The notes beneath the pieces were generated by a model that did not search any database, was not told the origin of the DNA, and worked only from the letters and a program-made list of their open reading frames with translations. Below, piece by piece: positions 1 through 12,500 of a stretch of DNA of 64,000 nt. The DNA is from Pseudophaeomoniella oleicola (lineage: Eukaryota; Ascomycota; Eurotiomycetes; Phaeomoniellales; Phaeomoniellaceae). The position numbers and the translations under genes were made by a program. How positions within the stretch are numbered: position 1 is the first letter of the stretch; each line of letters opens with the position of its first letter. The stretch spans positions 62,001 through 126,000 of the forward strand of contig QWDQ01000011.1 in assembly GCA_003868215.1 (NCBI GenBank), in the 5' to 3' direction.

Positions 1-2117
1 CTCCTGGTCGGAAGCGATCGATGCAGCTGCAGATGTCTATACTGGCTTTGTCTTCTGGTCTATGCTCACATCACTTGGTGTTCTTGTGTGGTACTTTCCT
101 CTGTGGCACATGGGTATATCTGGTTACGAAGTCATGGTCATGAGCACGATCTCGCCGTTCTTGCTTGGCATCCCATATGTGCGCAACTTTGCGATACGGA
201 ATGTTCGCGCCGTTCATCTATCCTCTCTCGTTGGTCTCTTGGCTTGGCTAGTTCACGATCCTGCATACCGTTTGTTCACCGTTGGGTTTGCTATCTGGCA
301 AGCGTGTCTGGCATGGTCAGCGACATGGTATGCTGAGAGAAATCATTCCGCTCGCCTAGAGGCAAAGGTCCTAGCATGGGGTGCTGGTTTGATTTTATCA
401 AGCATCGCCAAATTTGCCAATCACACCAATAATCCTGTTTGGCCTATCATGCATGCTCCTAATGGTGGTTGGAATAAAACAGGATTGCTGCTCGCTATCT
501 TAGCTGTCCTCCGCTCCACACGAACCGCGAACACCAGCGGCGGTGACTATATTACCTCAGGGTCTCGCAAGGGCTCTGCTGCTTTGTCCGGTCTCGGTTT
601 CGGCGGTCTGGTCTTTGCCATGCATTCGCTCTTGTCTGATTCCAGCACCATGATTCTTTGGGTCTGGGAAGGATATCCTGTCCGCGGTCCTCTTGCCGCA
701 CCCCATGGCGCTTGGACCATCTTTGCTATGGCTATTGGGCTTATCCTAGGCTCCTTCTACCCCCGGTTATTTGGATCATGGACTGCATTTGGTATAGGCT
801 CATTTGGCGCAGCGTTCTTGACTTTGTTCAGTCACTGGACCGGCTTCTATGGAGCGCTCGTACTGACGGTCTACGTGATGGGTGTCGCTCCAACCGTCAT
901 CGCCTCAGCTGTGCAGCACTCCCCGGCCTCGACTTTTGGGCTGGGGTTCCTTGTTTACAACTTCATGGTCTTGTTCCATGTTTGGGTTGTGGCATATGCC
1001 TTTGTTCCCGGAGGGCCTTTGGTCCGCGAGCACACGGACTGGATCATGATCACTATGATGTTGCTGTTTGGTGCCGGTGTGTTCTCTGCACTGAGTTCTA
1101 ATGCTCTATTCTCCGCCCGATCGTTGAAGAAGAGTCCTGTCGGACGCAAACTGCGATCTTACTATATCTGGGTGCTAGCAGCTTTGCAGCTCTTCTCTAT
1201 TGCCGTGGCATATTTGCGATTTCCAACAAATGACTACGTCCCATACCATCCAGATGAGAAACTATTCACTGCCGGTATTTGGACTATACACTTTTCTCTT
1301 GACAATGACATGTGGTCGTCGGAAAGGCGTATGCGGGACGCCATCAAGGAACTCGAGATTGACGTGATGGGTCTACTGGAGTCTGACCTCCAGCGCATTA
1401 TCATGGGCAACAGAGACACCACGCAATATCTGGCAGAAGATCTTGGTATGTACGTTGACTATGGCCCGGGCCCGAATAAGCACACCTGGGGTTCTGCTCT
1501 CCTTTCGAAATTCCCTATCGTCAACTCTACACATCATTTGCTACCATCTCCTGCGGGTGAATTAGCACCGGCCATTCACGCCACATTGGACGTATACGGG
1601 GAGCTAGTAGATGTCTTCGTGTTTCATTCAGGGCAAGAGGAGGATCCAGAGGATCGTCGTTTACAGGCGGAGTACTTGTCCGAGTTGATGGGACAAAGCC
1701 CTCGGCCATCTGTCCTTCTCAGCTACCTTGTCACGAAGCCGTTGGAAGGCAATTACAACACTTATGTCAGCGAGAAGAGCGGCATGCGGGACATCGATCC
1801 GACCGACTGGGATCGATGGTGTGAGTACATCTTATTCAAGGGGCTCAAGAGGACTGGATACGCTCGCGTCAGTCGTGGAACTATTACCGACACCGAAATA
1901 CAGGTAAGATTGTCTGAACAACGAGATCGATGACATTGCTAACTGATTGTTTGTGCAGGTGGGCAAGTTCGTCGTCGAGCAGCCGCCTTCGGAGGTCGAT
2001 GAACTCATTCCCGAGGATCGGGTTCCTGCAGGACTCCGCTTTCCAAATATATTCCGTGGAGAAGGAGTACGAGGACATCGTTATCACGTCTTTGATGAGC
2101 CGAGATACTTCGCTTGA
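1..2117 (+). CDS. CWH43: CWH43-type GPI-anchor lipid remodelling protein, 5' end outside window
   Basis: The reading frame is open from base 2, so the gene starts left of the window. Two exons are visible: up to 1903 and 1959-2117, with an intron (gtaag...tgcag) at 1904-1958. The visible N-terminal two thirds holds many hydrophobic segments of the Frag1/DRAM/Sfk1 kind. The C-terminal third is soluble and resembles the endonuclease/exonuclease/phosphatase fold (MGLLESD, then GSALLSKFPI, then VFVFHSGQ). In yeast, Cwh43 acts in the ER membrane and swaps GPI-anchor lipid for ceramide; that role is taken from the family, not seen here. Splicing replaces the short read-through tail with about 52 residues ending in EPRYFA. 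No break is visible. Confidence 0.93.
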
Positions 2118-3323
2118 TTGGGTGGTCAGGAATCGTAGTGACTGGACGGGAGGTATCTGGCTTGTATAGTATACCATAGGTCTTTGTAACAACACCCGCT
2201 CTCGTAGCAAACATGCCTCACAAAACACCGCATTTCCGGTACAGCCCCGGAAGCACGTACGAAATTGACAGGCTGAGGATGTGACAAGTGGTCAGGGACA
2301 ACAGGAGCCATGGGACTGTTCTGGAAGCCGAGACGTTCCGGACAAGCCAAGTGGCACCGGTAAAATCCACCATTACAGTAGACGATAGACAGACCCCCTG
2401 ATCATCGTTCTTTATCGAGTTCATTGGTTTGACATTCTGTAATGTCTTGACCATGGTATAATCGTGACACTATACTGTACAGCTATGACCATTTCATATC
2501 TTACCTGACTAGTACCTTAGGCCTGAGGCGGCTATCGTAATATCGTGCGAGACTGAGTCAAGAGCAAAAGCAAGAGAGCCAGAGAAAAGTGAGGCTGCCA
2601 TCTAAAATCAGTGACTCCAAAAGAAGGGACCAATGGTCTGTGGGACCGAGATCTTATGATTGGCGAGGGCTCCATGGGCATTTATCTATCGCCTCATCAT
2701 GATGGAGTTTACCCCACTTCCCGCCAAGATCCATCTTTACCTTACCGTCGATAAAGCTGGCAGTACTGTATTGATGTACTACGCTGTAATTACTGTATCT
2801 CCAACGGACATTCTAACGGTGAGATGGGATGCTGCAGCTCATATATTTTGATTTTGTTGTGATTATTACTATGGAGTCATCAATACGAAGCATAAATACT
2901 GCGCCTCGTCTTACGGTACTGAGCAGTGCCAGTTGAGGCACCTGAGATATTACACGAAGGGAGGTACAGCCAATTGCATGTACTGTACTTACCCAGAACA
3001 ATACAGTACAACGACGGCAAGGTGAGGGTACCCCAGAGGGTCTCCGTCACCGATAAGAAGGTACCGTTTCAGGCATCATCTACGTACATAGTACAATACA
3101 TACAGTACACGCACCTTTTCCCTGACCGACCTCGATACCATCCTTTTATTTCCAGCAACTCTTCCGACTTTACCCTTTCTCTAGAACGTCCGTTTCGAAT
3201 CTACACTTTCATCTACTACTTGCGTAGACAGTCCCTTTGTCTATATCTGCTTCAACTACCTTCAAATGCTGGATCCGTGATCTTCTTATCTAGTTGTAGC
3301 TGCAGCTGTCACTTATCTGTGCA
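2118..3323. other. Intergenic stretch between CWH43 and an unknown gene
   Basis: No credible gene is seen in these 1.2 kb. The notable content is seven copies of the 7-mer TACTGTA or its reverse complement TACAGTA between 2374 and 3107. The last 200 bases are pyrimidine-rich and probably carry the promoter and leader of the following gene. Confidence 0.6.
2374..3107. repeat. Cluster of TACTGTA/TACAGTA heptamers
   Basis: Copies are seen at 2374, 2474, 2764, 2791, 2981, 3002 and 3101, in both orientations. Chance would give far fewer than one in this length. Some are embedded in longer TACTGTAC/TACAGTAC strings next to GTAC-rich sequence. Whether this is a protein-binding array or simple-sequence drift is unknown. 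Confidence 0.6.
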
Positions 3324-4013
3324 ATGCCCGTGCATAGCGGTGAATCATTCTCCTCGAGACCAGCCAGCCGTGCTGTCAAGATCCCAACCCGCAACTTGAA
3401 CAGCCACTCTCTCCAGTCTGCTCATCCAAGGAGAAACTTCAAAGCTGCTAAGTCGGCTATGGCATCCGAAGAAGCTGCATTCTCATCTAGTTCCCTCGCT
3501 TCCACCTCGTCCGGTTCTTATACTCCTCCATCGTACGAAAACCAGCATCCTTCGAGATCTGCCTATCTGCCGACCTCCCACAATATGAATGTTGATTCAT
3601 ACTCCCCTATGTCCTCATCATCTGAAGACAATTACAACTACGGCCCGAGAACTCCCTCGGCAAATCAAAAGATGAAAGCTAAAGCGGTCGACGTCACTCC
3701 CGTTGCAACGACCCCTCAGTCCCTCGTTCCATCTCGTTCGTCGCCTCTCGGCCCTGCGATGCTCGACTCCCATACTTACAAATCCATCAATCTCAATGGC
3801 CCAGACCCTGATGATCCACCACGATTGATCACGTTCACCCGCTCAGGCCAAGGCTTCACTTGGAATGAGGAACTCTTCTTGCCAAGCTACATGATTGGAA
3901 GATATACCGGGCGGGGAAGGAGAAAACAATACGATGGAGATTTGGGAGAAGATGATGTTGAGGTTGCGGAGATCTTTGTGACGGATGAAGAAGCCATGAA
4001 AATGCTTCCATGA
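3324..4013 (+). CDS. Uncharacterised fungal protein with conserved C-terminal block
   Basis: A 229-codon single-exon reading frame. The first 130 residues are Ser/Pro/Thr-rich and look disordered. The C-terminal 85 residues look like a constrained segment: a PRLITFTRSGQGFTWNEELF core, then LPSYM, a basic GRGRRKQ patch and an acidic DLGEDDVEVAEIF stretch. I believe similar small proteins occur across Ascomycota without an assigned function, but cannot verify it. The start is uncertain: the Met at 3459 (context GGCTATGGCA) has a better start context than that at 3324 and would give 184 residues. No signal peptide or membrane segment is visible. Confidence 0.7.
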   Translation: MPVHSGESFSSRPASRAVKIPTRNLNSHSLQSAHPRRNFKAAKSAMASEEAAFSSSSLASTSSGSYTPPSYENQHPSRSAYLPTSHNMNVDSYSPMSSSSEDNYNYGPRTPSANQKMKAKAVDVTPVATTPQSLVPSRSSPLGPAMLDSHTYKSINLNGPDPDDPPRLITFTRSGQGFTWNEELFLPSYMIGRYTGRGRRKQYDGDLGEDDVEVAEIFVTDEEAMKMLP

Positions 4014-5331
4014 TCAGACATCCAACCTCGGCTTGCGCTTCCAGGCAGGACGAAACATCATGATATATGCATACAACGACTTAGGAATGGCGCTCGGGGT
4101 GTGCGAGGACCCCAATGTCGGTTATATCCTTCCGGTCTGCTCTGCCACAGGGGGTTGTCTATGGTTCCTGTGGTAGATGCTTTTATCTTTCGTACCGGAT
4201 CGTAGGGGGATGGAATTCGTACTTTCGGGTAGTTCTAGCGAAATTCGGCGCGGACTAGGTAGCTTTCGATTTCCAGGGGCGTTCAGTGTACAGAACATTA
4301 GGCGTTTATTTCATGGTAGTCACGTTTGCCCTTTTTTTTTTTTTTTTGATCACGCTCATTGGGTTAGGCTAGGGGAGAAGGGGAGTATTCAGGAATTTCC
4401 GGGAGTTTCCTCCCTTTTCTGTCCCTCAGCTGCGATTGCTTTCTTCGACGTGACCTGCTCGCTTCAAGGTATCGCTACTGCTACTGGTGCTGCTGCTATT
4501 CCTGTTGCTCCTGTTTTTCCTCGTCGTTTTAAACACAAATACAATACAAATCGAATCACATCAAATCAAAGTTCACAAACCACATGGAAAATAGGGAAAT
4601 TTGAGACTCGGGATCTTATTCTTGCCCACGTCGTATAATACATTTTCTTCCCTTTGCAAATGAACTACTACTACTCCGGCAGTATGAATCACATGTCCTC
4701 TCACCCCTCCATATACTACTCCAGCAGACTAGTAGTCAGTTCCGTGATGAAATCGTAATAATTCGACAAATATCGTATACGTTCATCGAATATAATAGTT
4801 GCTCTGCTTATTCCCCCCACTCTCTCACCTCCAGGAGTTTTTTTGAAACCCCGAATTCCAGGGGAACGAAAAGAGTGGAGAGTAGATGTCAATGTTCCTG
4901 ATTTTCGTCTAGTCTCGTATGTCTGTCGGACGACAGATCGATTGGATGGACCCTTGCTACGTGAAAGTTGAGAGAATTGTTGAGATAGGTTCAAAGGTCC
5001 TTTGATTTCTCTAGCGAGGGAGTCGTAGGCGGACAGGTAGTATGCGTACGGTTATGGTTCTCTTTTGTACTTCAAGTATCGCGGCGGAAAGTTGCTAATG
5101 GGGTGGTTGGAATACTGGACAGGAGAAAGGGTCCTCTTCTGCCGAATACTTGGCTGAGGGAGAGCAGGTGGATTGCATTGAGCTTGGGTGTTCGTTCCCT
5201 GTCCATTTCCTCGATTTCATCCTTCGTCCTTAAACGACGCCGACGGCCGATGTAGAAGGGGGCCAACATTCTGATCGGGGTGAGAGAAGCATTTGGTGGG
5301 AACGAGCCAATGTCAAAACATAGAAGGCGCC
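4014..5331. other. Convergent 3' intergenic region
   Basis: This 1.3-kb stretch lies between the 3' ends of the unknown gene and MDM35. It contains a 16-T run at 4332-4347 and several short unsupported reading frames. No RNA gene was recognised; most of it is probably untranslated sequence of the two flanking genes. Confidence 0.5.
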
Positions 5332-5904
5332 CTAGGACTTTTTCAAATGTTCGGCATCGGCATCTTTGTAACTTTCCCTTGCTTCTTCAAGCATTGTTTC
5401 TATACCTTGTCCTTTGAGAGCTATCTGTAGGCAAAGAGTGAGTTTCCTCGAGTCTAGAAAGTTCGTGGCGTAAAGGGGTAACATATGATGGTTGGTGGTA
5501 AAGGGGTGCAGATGAGTGGTCGCCAATGTTGAAGTGGGAAGGATCACTCACATTAAGACATTGCTTGTACTTCTTGAACAATGGTTCGCAGTCACTTGTT
5601 GACGTATCACCTCGTAAAAACTCTGCAGGGGCGTAGAAAGAAACGTCGTCAGCAAACAGTAACTGTCTGACAGCTTCCGGCCTAAGCCGATGAGGTTTCA
5701 AACTTCTTCGTCACAGGCTTGCGTTGACTTACTCTCGCTGTACCATTTCAAAAAACAGGAGTCATATTTTCTGATCGCCTCGCATGTTAGTGGCTTGCTC
5801 TCAATTTGACGGGCATAGAAAGGGGCAGAGAAAAGGAGAAGACAAGAAATGCTGGTAACGTACTCTTTAACTTCATTACACTCCGGTGCCAATGAACCCG
5901 ACAT
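5332..5904 (-). CDS. MDM35: Mdm35/TRIAP1-type mitochondrial intermembrane-space protein
   Basis: Four exons close in frame: 5904-5864, 5770-5733, 5622-5552 and 5424-5332, giving 80 residues. The protein has the twin CX9C pattern that defines this family: ECNEVKEKYDSC, then CEPLFKKYKQC, separated by the family signature FLKWYSEKFLRG. Mdm35 binds Ups1/Ups2 in the mitochondrial intermembrane space and makes them competent for phospholipid transfer; it is imported by the Mia40 disulfide relay. Yeast Mdm35 is 86 residues, so the length fits. Three introns of 48-127 nt interrupt only 243 coding bases. It diverges from MIS14 across 508 bp. Confidence 0.93.
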
Positions 5905-6412
5905 TTCACCTTTCTCTATTTCTTCTTTCGTCTTCCTTTTTTTCTTCTCAATATCCAGCTCTTCAATGATACGAGTACTTCTTATGGAAGACGTGGTCTT
6001 GCTATATCTGAAGTAAGGTGTCTTATATTAAAGATCCCTCGGAGCGAAAGATTGTTTAGGAGAACAGAAATGATGTAAATTAATTGGCAGCCTGCTTACA
6101 TGAAAGCTGACTTATCATGCCTCGGTAAAGTTTCTGTTGATGGATTATATCGATTGATAGGCAAACGCGGGTCGCGGACTTCGGAAATATACGTGTAAAC
6201 AAATATTTGAAGATGGGAGAGATAATGTTGGTAACGCAACGCAGAGAGTTACAGTTGGCTTCAACTAACGAGAACGCCTGTACAACGTGACGACACTCTT
6301 GAAGAAATCGCTGTGCAATTTTCGCTGCAGAGCGCACAAACCCAACCTGAACTGGATCCACGTCGCCCAACCCATTCTCCCGCCAGCTGCCCTCACCTTT
6401 CCTCAAGTCACT
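5905..6412. other. Divergent promoter region MDM35/MIS14
   Basis: 508 bp between two start codons, with no gene seen. The MIS14 side holds a Pro-poor in-frame extension starting at 6287 that is judged non-coding leader because the better start is at 6413. No clear TATA box. Confidence 0.5.
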
Positions 6413-7255
6413 ATGGCAGCCTCTCAACAGCCTCATCCTTTTCACCGAAAGATCGATCTCCAATCTCCACAAGATCTTCAATATCTTCGCTCTAACATCG
6501 AGCGCTCTGCCCAACAGAAACTTGATCTGTACTTCCCACCTCTGCCAAATCAACAGCCCCAGCAACCAGAATCCGCCAATCCAGATCCCATGCGCACCGC
6601 TGTATCAAATTTTGTTTCCCAATTCATATTACAGACTCTCGATTCCGCCTCTCACTCGATTTCTATCAACGGCCTCGATGCCACAACACACCCAGACCTT
6701 TCACCTTCAGCATCCTCCGACCAACAGAATCCCTCCCAAGAACGAGTAGAATACGAAACCTACGACCCTCGGCTGACTTCGAAACTCTCTTCACTCTACG
6801 CAGAACTCGAATCTCTCACGACACAAGTTGCTTCACTCCGACGGTCTGCGCCCGCAAAATCAGCGCAGATGTACAACGAGACGTTACGAGAGGTCATGCA
6901 GATAGACGACGAAGAGGCATCAAAATCTCTAACTTCAGTTGACATCAAACCCGAACACCCACACCCCTCAGACAGGGAGCAATCACCGCAACCACCACCA
7001 CCAGCATACTCACATCCCCTCAAACTTGATCCTCTTCTCTCCCCATCCTGGCAATCCGACGTCGAGAAAATGTACACTCACGGTCTCGATGAACTAGCAA
7101 GACTAAACGGCAACACGTCCGCTACGGCAACAACATCCACAGCTGCAGAAAGAACAGGCGGTGAGGATTCCGAAGCACGAGAGCAAAAGCTCAGCCTTAC
7201 TGGAACAATGGGTCTCGTGGAACGGGCTGGAGTTGTAGTCAGAGAACTGGAATAG
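6413..7255 (+). CDS. NSL1: Kinetochore protein Mis14/Nsl1 (MIND complex subunit)
   Basis: A single exon of 280 residues. The N-terminal block HRKIDLQSPQDLQYLRSNIE followed by QKLDLYFPP is the recognisable Mis14 family start. A heptad-like helix follows (residues about 120-150, LTSKLSSLYAELESLTTQVA), then a Pro/Ser-rich linker and a short C-terminal helix. In the MIND/Mis12 complex, Nsl1 links the inner kinetochore to Ndc80 and Spc105. The start at 6413 (CACTATGGCAG) was chosen because the family begins just before the HRKIDL block; the frame is open back to 6287. SPC34, another kinetochore gene, lies 27 kb away; nothing suggests linkage has meaning. Confidence 0.88.
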   Translation: MAASQQPHPFHRKIDLQSPQDLQYLRSNIERSAQQKLDLYFPPLPNQQPQQPESANPDPMRTAVSNFVSQFILQTLDSASHSISINGLDATTHPDLSPSASSDQQNPSQERVEYETYDPRLTSKLSSLYAELESLTTQVASLRRSAPAKSAQMYNETLREVMQIDDEEASKSLTSVDIKPEHPHPSDREQSPQPPPPAYSHPLKLDPLLSPSWQSDVEKMYTHGLDELARLNGNTSATATTSTAAERTGGEDSEAREQKLSLTGTMGLVERAGVVVRELE

Positions 7256-9508
7256 GGAAAAAAGGAAATGGGACAGTGATGGTTTATAGGGACGATAATG
7301 ATCGAATTTTAATATTCATGTTTGTTTGGTGGGTTTTTGGGGGGGCGTTTGCGCCTTATTGTCTGACGGAAGAACAGGCAAGCCTCGCATCGGAATTGGA
7401 ATAGACATGGGAAGGAACAGGAACAGGCGTAGCAACAGGACTAGGCCTATTACAAGATTCTATACGAGAGAACTGTTTTCCTCTTCACTCTTTAGAGAGC
7501 TTAACCATACTTTCCTCTGATTTCCTCTGGTTTGATACGATAATGATGACTGTTGAATCACCATTTCACAAGAAAGGACTCAAATGAAGCCTTGAGACTC
7601 AACCGAACCAATACATCCCCATCGCCTCCGTATGTTTGGAGCATGTTTGGAGCGTTGACTTACCGATCGGCGGGGAAAGGGGTTGGGGGAATATCGATTG
7701 CTAGTTCCCGACTGATGATGATATAATTGTGTCCAGGTGTCGTCGACAATGCATACCTATATTATCTCCTCAGTCTTCGGCGGCTATTAAATGGTGTCTT
7801 CGGATTGATACCATGTCAGTAGGTATCCATTAGAGAAAAACAATTTGTACTCTTCTCCGCTATCTTTGCAAGTCGAAGGTCCCATCCCATAGCCGCTTGA
7901 GGTAATTACTGCATGGACCGTCAGTCCATGGTCGATAATATAACCAACTCCACGTTATCTGGCCGCCCTGTTTCTGTAGTTTTGGTTTGAAGGAATTGCA
8001 AAGATTTCTAACACAACTTGTGGCTGCACTTTTCTCTCTCCCTCTCTCTCTCTCTTTGGTTGTCCTTGTTCCTGCATGATAAAAGCAGCATCGACCATTC
8101 CCACTGACTTCGAGATGATCTTCCAACCATTCCCCCCCGCCCCCCCCACCAAAGCTGCTGACAGAGTCTTCATGAACGAGAGAAAACAAAATGACATATC
8201 GCGGATCGTCGAAATTAGTATATCGTGATGTTCGCAGTCTGAAGCAATACCACCATAAGATGAGCTCCGTTCCCGTCGCCGGTTCATGTCTGACCCCAAA
8301 TCATGAACTTGGTAATTAACGACTTCTTCGATTCTTCCCTAACAGATCACTCCCTCGCCAAGTGTACAGCGATAGACGCTGCGCCCAACTAATGTAGACT
8401 TAGTCGGCTCCTTCCCTCCCTCGCTCGCTCCCTCTAATCTCAGCCATAAGACACACCCGCTCCTCTCTCGTCTCTCGTCTCTTGCCTCGAGAATAACCCA
8501 AAAGATAAGCTTCCGAAGGATGCTTCGTCTTATTTGTCAAAGTAGAGGAAGAGCAACCCTTTCCATCCATAGACACCTACGTTGATGTAGGTCCCCCCAC
8601 CCCAAGGACCCAAATGGCGTACCTTTAGATAGTCCTTTATGCGAATTTTGTTTGCAAGTGTTTTCACATAACGTGGTAGTCACTATCAAGGACCAGGTAC
8701 ACTGTTTCATATCCCGAGTCAATTGCTGTCCCAGGATGGAGTGTCTTGACCACGAATCCAGGGCTTCGCACTGATTCCTGTTTGCGATAATGTAAGAAAC
8801 CGTTCCGGCATGGCCGAGAAGACATCCGAGATGTAGTCCGTGTGCCAAGCCCCCGAGACCCAGAATGCTAGCAATACACAAGAACCATTTTATCTCCCTA
8901 CCTTCTCTACTGACAATCGGCTACTAATAACACAATCGACATGCATTTCAATGTGGACTCTTTCAGTATGTCTGAAGAGGGGTCTTTTTATCTGCTATCG
9001 CACTATTTATTGACCATCACGAGGCCCATCTTTGAAAACGAGACCTCTTCCGGTTGTCCAACAAACATCGTCGCCAGTATCTCCCTGTGCTTTCCAGCTG
9101 CCTGTGATTCTTTCGAAATCCATGATGCTCTTTGGAAAGATTAGACAAAACTCGGCGAGATCCGAATCCAGACTTGCGGCACTTTTTTTTTCTTCCGGGG
9201 TTTCTCATTTTATTCACATCATCAATATCCTACCTCCCTTCCACTCCATGCATGACTAGGATTAGTTGCAGCCATGTCTGCCTTGGTAACTTTGTTTGCA
9301 GCAAAGGTTTCTTTTCTGTGAGCTCGTGAATTGTCCAGCAATATCGTGAAGTAAGCTCAAGCGATAGTTGATAACCTGACTGGAGCCAGGTACCAGTGCA
9401 CAGAATAAGCAATTGAGCACGCCTGATGATTGATTCCGAGCTGAGTCATCATCCTCAACAACTTCGGGAACGTTGTGCGGTAACGAACTCCTTAGCGTCC
9501 ACAAGTCC
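7256..9508. other. 2.25-kb stretch without a recognised gene
   Basis: This lies between the MIS14 3' end and the Argonaute 3' end. It contains a C-run (8132-8150), a CT-rich patch near 8035-8060 and another at 8410-8490. The frames at 8537-8881 (-) and 8941-9144 (+) have no recognisable family and no convincing splice partners. A non-coding transcript or an unrecognised small gene cannot be excluded. Confidence 0.45.
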
Positions 9509-12500
9509 TCAAATGAACCACATCTGATGGGTGATTCCACCGTCATGGAACAGCGGAATCAACGGCTTGACCTCCGTCGGTGGAGGAGTAGTGTCCGACT
9601 GCTTGTTGGTCATCTTATAGCCTGGACCGCCTTGAGGACCCTCGGAAGATGGGATGTTCTCATGAGACTTGGCACGGTTCGAAGCCAGATGAGCATAATA
9701 CACTGCGGGGTGTAGGGACACTGACGTGGTCGAACGCACGTATTGATAGCAGTGTTCGTAGATCATGTTCATGAGGAAGTTCGGGTTGTGGTCTCCATCA
9801 TCACGGATGACAGTGTAGTGGACAGGGCGTGCAGTGCCTTGAAGAGCGAAATGGGAATAGAGGTAGAAATCCCACTCGAACGCAGTAGTACAGTCTCGCT
9901 CGATGACTGTTCCGGGTTGAGGATTTCCATTCTTGTCGCCGCCGGATTCACCTTTCTTTGGAAAGGCTCGGACGTTGTGTCTCTTCGATGCGATGACGAC
10001 AGTAATCTTTCCCTTCCAATCTCTCTTTCCAAGTTGATCCAAGCACTTCTTGATGCGGGGTACCTCCTGCTGAAGCACATGCTGATACTGTCCTTCGCTC
10101 ACGCCATCACGGAAGTAGTACACATGCTCTGGACACATTCCGCCTCCGACAGCGGTGGCCCAATGATTGAGCATGGGGAAGAACATGTTCTTGAAGTTGT
10201 TTTCGCTGATCATTTCCACGCGATGGCCATTGGTTTGGACAGCAGCAGCGTAACGGACAGCCTTGGTATCGAGTGACACTGTCAGAGCAGCAGTGGAGGG
10301 TGACATGCTGCCCGGCGAGGGATGAGATACATCAGCACCCAAAATCAAGGTCCGTGGTTTCAAAGCCTTGAACCCAGAATTTCCAAGGGACTGTGCATTC
10401 GCTGTGCATCCTCCGAGTTTGGCATTGACCTTCATCAACACATTCGAGATGTACGATGGCCCACCTTTAGTCATCTGCTGTAGCTGCATGACTTGGGAGA
10501 CAACACCATAACGGCAGTCACAAGACTTCTTGACGCGGAGATAATGGAAGCTCTCACGGTTTGTAACCATAAAGACCAGGAGTTGAGGACGCTTCTGAAA
10601 GTTGTTACCCGTTGCGAGCCACAGTTGTTCTACAGCTTTAGCGGCATCTGAATTGACGTGCACAATGCGGGGTGGATTCGCGATCTTGCCGCCATGGCCT
10701 CGGTATGTTGTCACGACATCCTGCCAGTACTTCTCCAGAGTTGCCATGTTTTCATAAGAGCCGTTGGTCCTGGGAAAGACACCAACACCCCAGCTATGGA
10801 GGTCTTGAGTGTTGCTCTTTATGAATTTCCTACCCCTCAGATCCCATCTCCCCGATGTTCTGGGATCGGCGGATGCATTAGTACCAGTACCGCCAAACAG
10901 AACTTTGGGGTTGGGTAACAAGCGAGCTTTGGTACTGATCATCTCTTGTGAAATCTTAAGCCCGAATGCCTTCAAGTACCGATCATCACTCCAATTCAGC
11001 CACGACTTTCCCTCGTTGATCGATTTCATGCGAACGTCTGGTCTGGAGACCGCGAACTTGATCATGGATTGCGTCTGCTGTTCGTCGAGCTTGAAGTTGT
11101 ACTTCTGATTAGGGATAAGGTGAAGTAGCTCCATTGGATACATCACTCCACGTTTAGTCATCTCCACCAGAGGCAGATTTGGGTAGGACAAGTTGAGGCC
11201 ATACTTCTCACGAAAGTAATCTTGGACTGTCAAAGTTTTCTCAACTCCCGTCCGAGGGTTTTTGTAGTCAATTTGGTATTCCTTTGCGTTGTCCGTGATG
11301 AAGCCTTTGATGACAAATTCCCGTCCATCTTGCGGGTTACCCCTATACTTTGGAGTTACTCGAAGGCGTTTGAAATGCTTTCCGAGCATGTTGAAAAGAC
11401 TGGTAGGCTTCTTGTTTTCAAAGAGGCCATTGGCGATTTCCTGGATACTGTTCTTTCGGAATTTGTTGACGACCATGTTGGTGAACAACATGGGACGCCA
11501 GAAGCATGTGTTCGCAACGTCCAGATTGACTACCAACCGGCCTTGATGGGCCTGACGGAGGGATTGAAAGATTCCACGAAAGACCTCAATACCACCTCCA
11601 AGGTCCATACGCTCGCCGTCGCGGGTGAAGAACTTGTTCTTGAGGATGATAAAGCGAGGGTCCTTGGTGGGTCCAGTGCGCAAGAGATGTTGAAGGAAAT
11701 TGAGTGACTCGAGAACATCGTTTGAGAAGCTTGTCCTTCCATTGAGGAATGCTTCGAGTGTAGCAGGGTTCAACTTCTTTGTCTTGCGGTACACCACACG
11801 AAACGTATTGGGCTTATTTCCTGGACGTCTGTTCTGCTCTGCATCGAGGTCTACTATGAAAGAGACATCGCGATTGTTGTCCTGCAATGACCAGGCCAAC
11901 TTGTTGCCGTCGAATATGACTGGCTCTGGAATATTGTTCTTTCTTGCGGTAGTAGCCCACACCTTCTCGATCACTGCTCTCTTTTCAGCGCCATTGCCTA
12001 TGAGCACCTACATTCAAACAATCAGTATCAGAGCTTTTGTGAGCGGGAAGGTAACAACTTACATCGTATTGGAACACTGCCTTTGTGGGATAGTCCAGAA
12101 CTCCATAGGAGTTCACCGACAGGTTGACTTCTCTTCCGGTAGTATTGAAGCCAGGACGTTTTGCGTACTGAACAGGTACACCATACTGTTCCGAAGGGTT
12201 AGCACCACTAAGCATGATATGATTAAAGTGCACAAATCCAGTGGCGAAAGGCTGAGAAGTAGATCTAACATGGCTTGGAGAGCCAGAAGCAGAAGCAGAA
12301 CGGACGGAGAGAGGGGTGGCAGCCGCAGACAGCGGTGATACAATCACCGGGGTCGATGGTGGCAATCTTGGGGAGGTGTAAGGGTTAGAGGATGGGGACA
12401 GCGGCCTAGCAGACCCTGTAGGGCTGTGGTCTGACATGATTGGAAGTATGATATCCCAAGGATTGGTGGTGAAAGAGCATATTTGTAGAAGAAGAGAAGG

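Noticed and set aside
2926-3399. 157-codon plus-strand frame overlapping the start of the unknown gene
   Set aside because: Composition follows the GTAC-rich repeats and CT-rich leader; the overlapping frame at 3324 has the conserved block.
4177-4638. 153-codon plus-strand frame
   Set aside because: Encodes a phenylalanine run from a poly-T tract and lies in the 3' flank of the previous gene.
6287-6412. 42-codon upstream extension of MIS14
   Set aside because: In frame but unlike the family N-terminus; a better start lies at 6413.
8537-8881. 114-codon minus-strand frame in the gap next to Argonaute
   Set aside because: No recognisable family, several cysteines and tryptophans spread without pattern, no splice partners; could not be supported.
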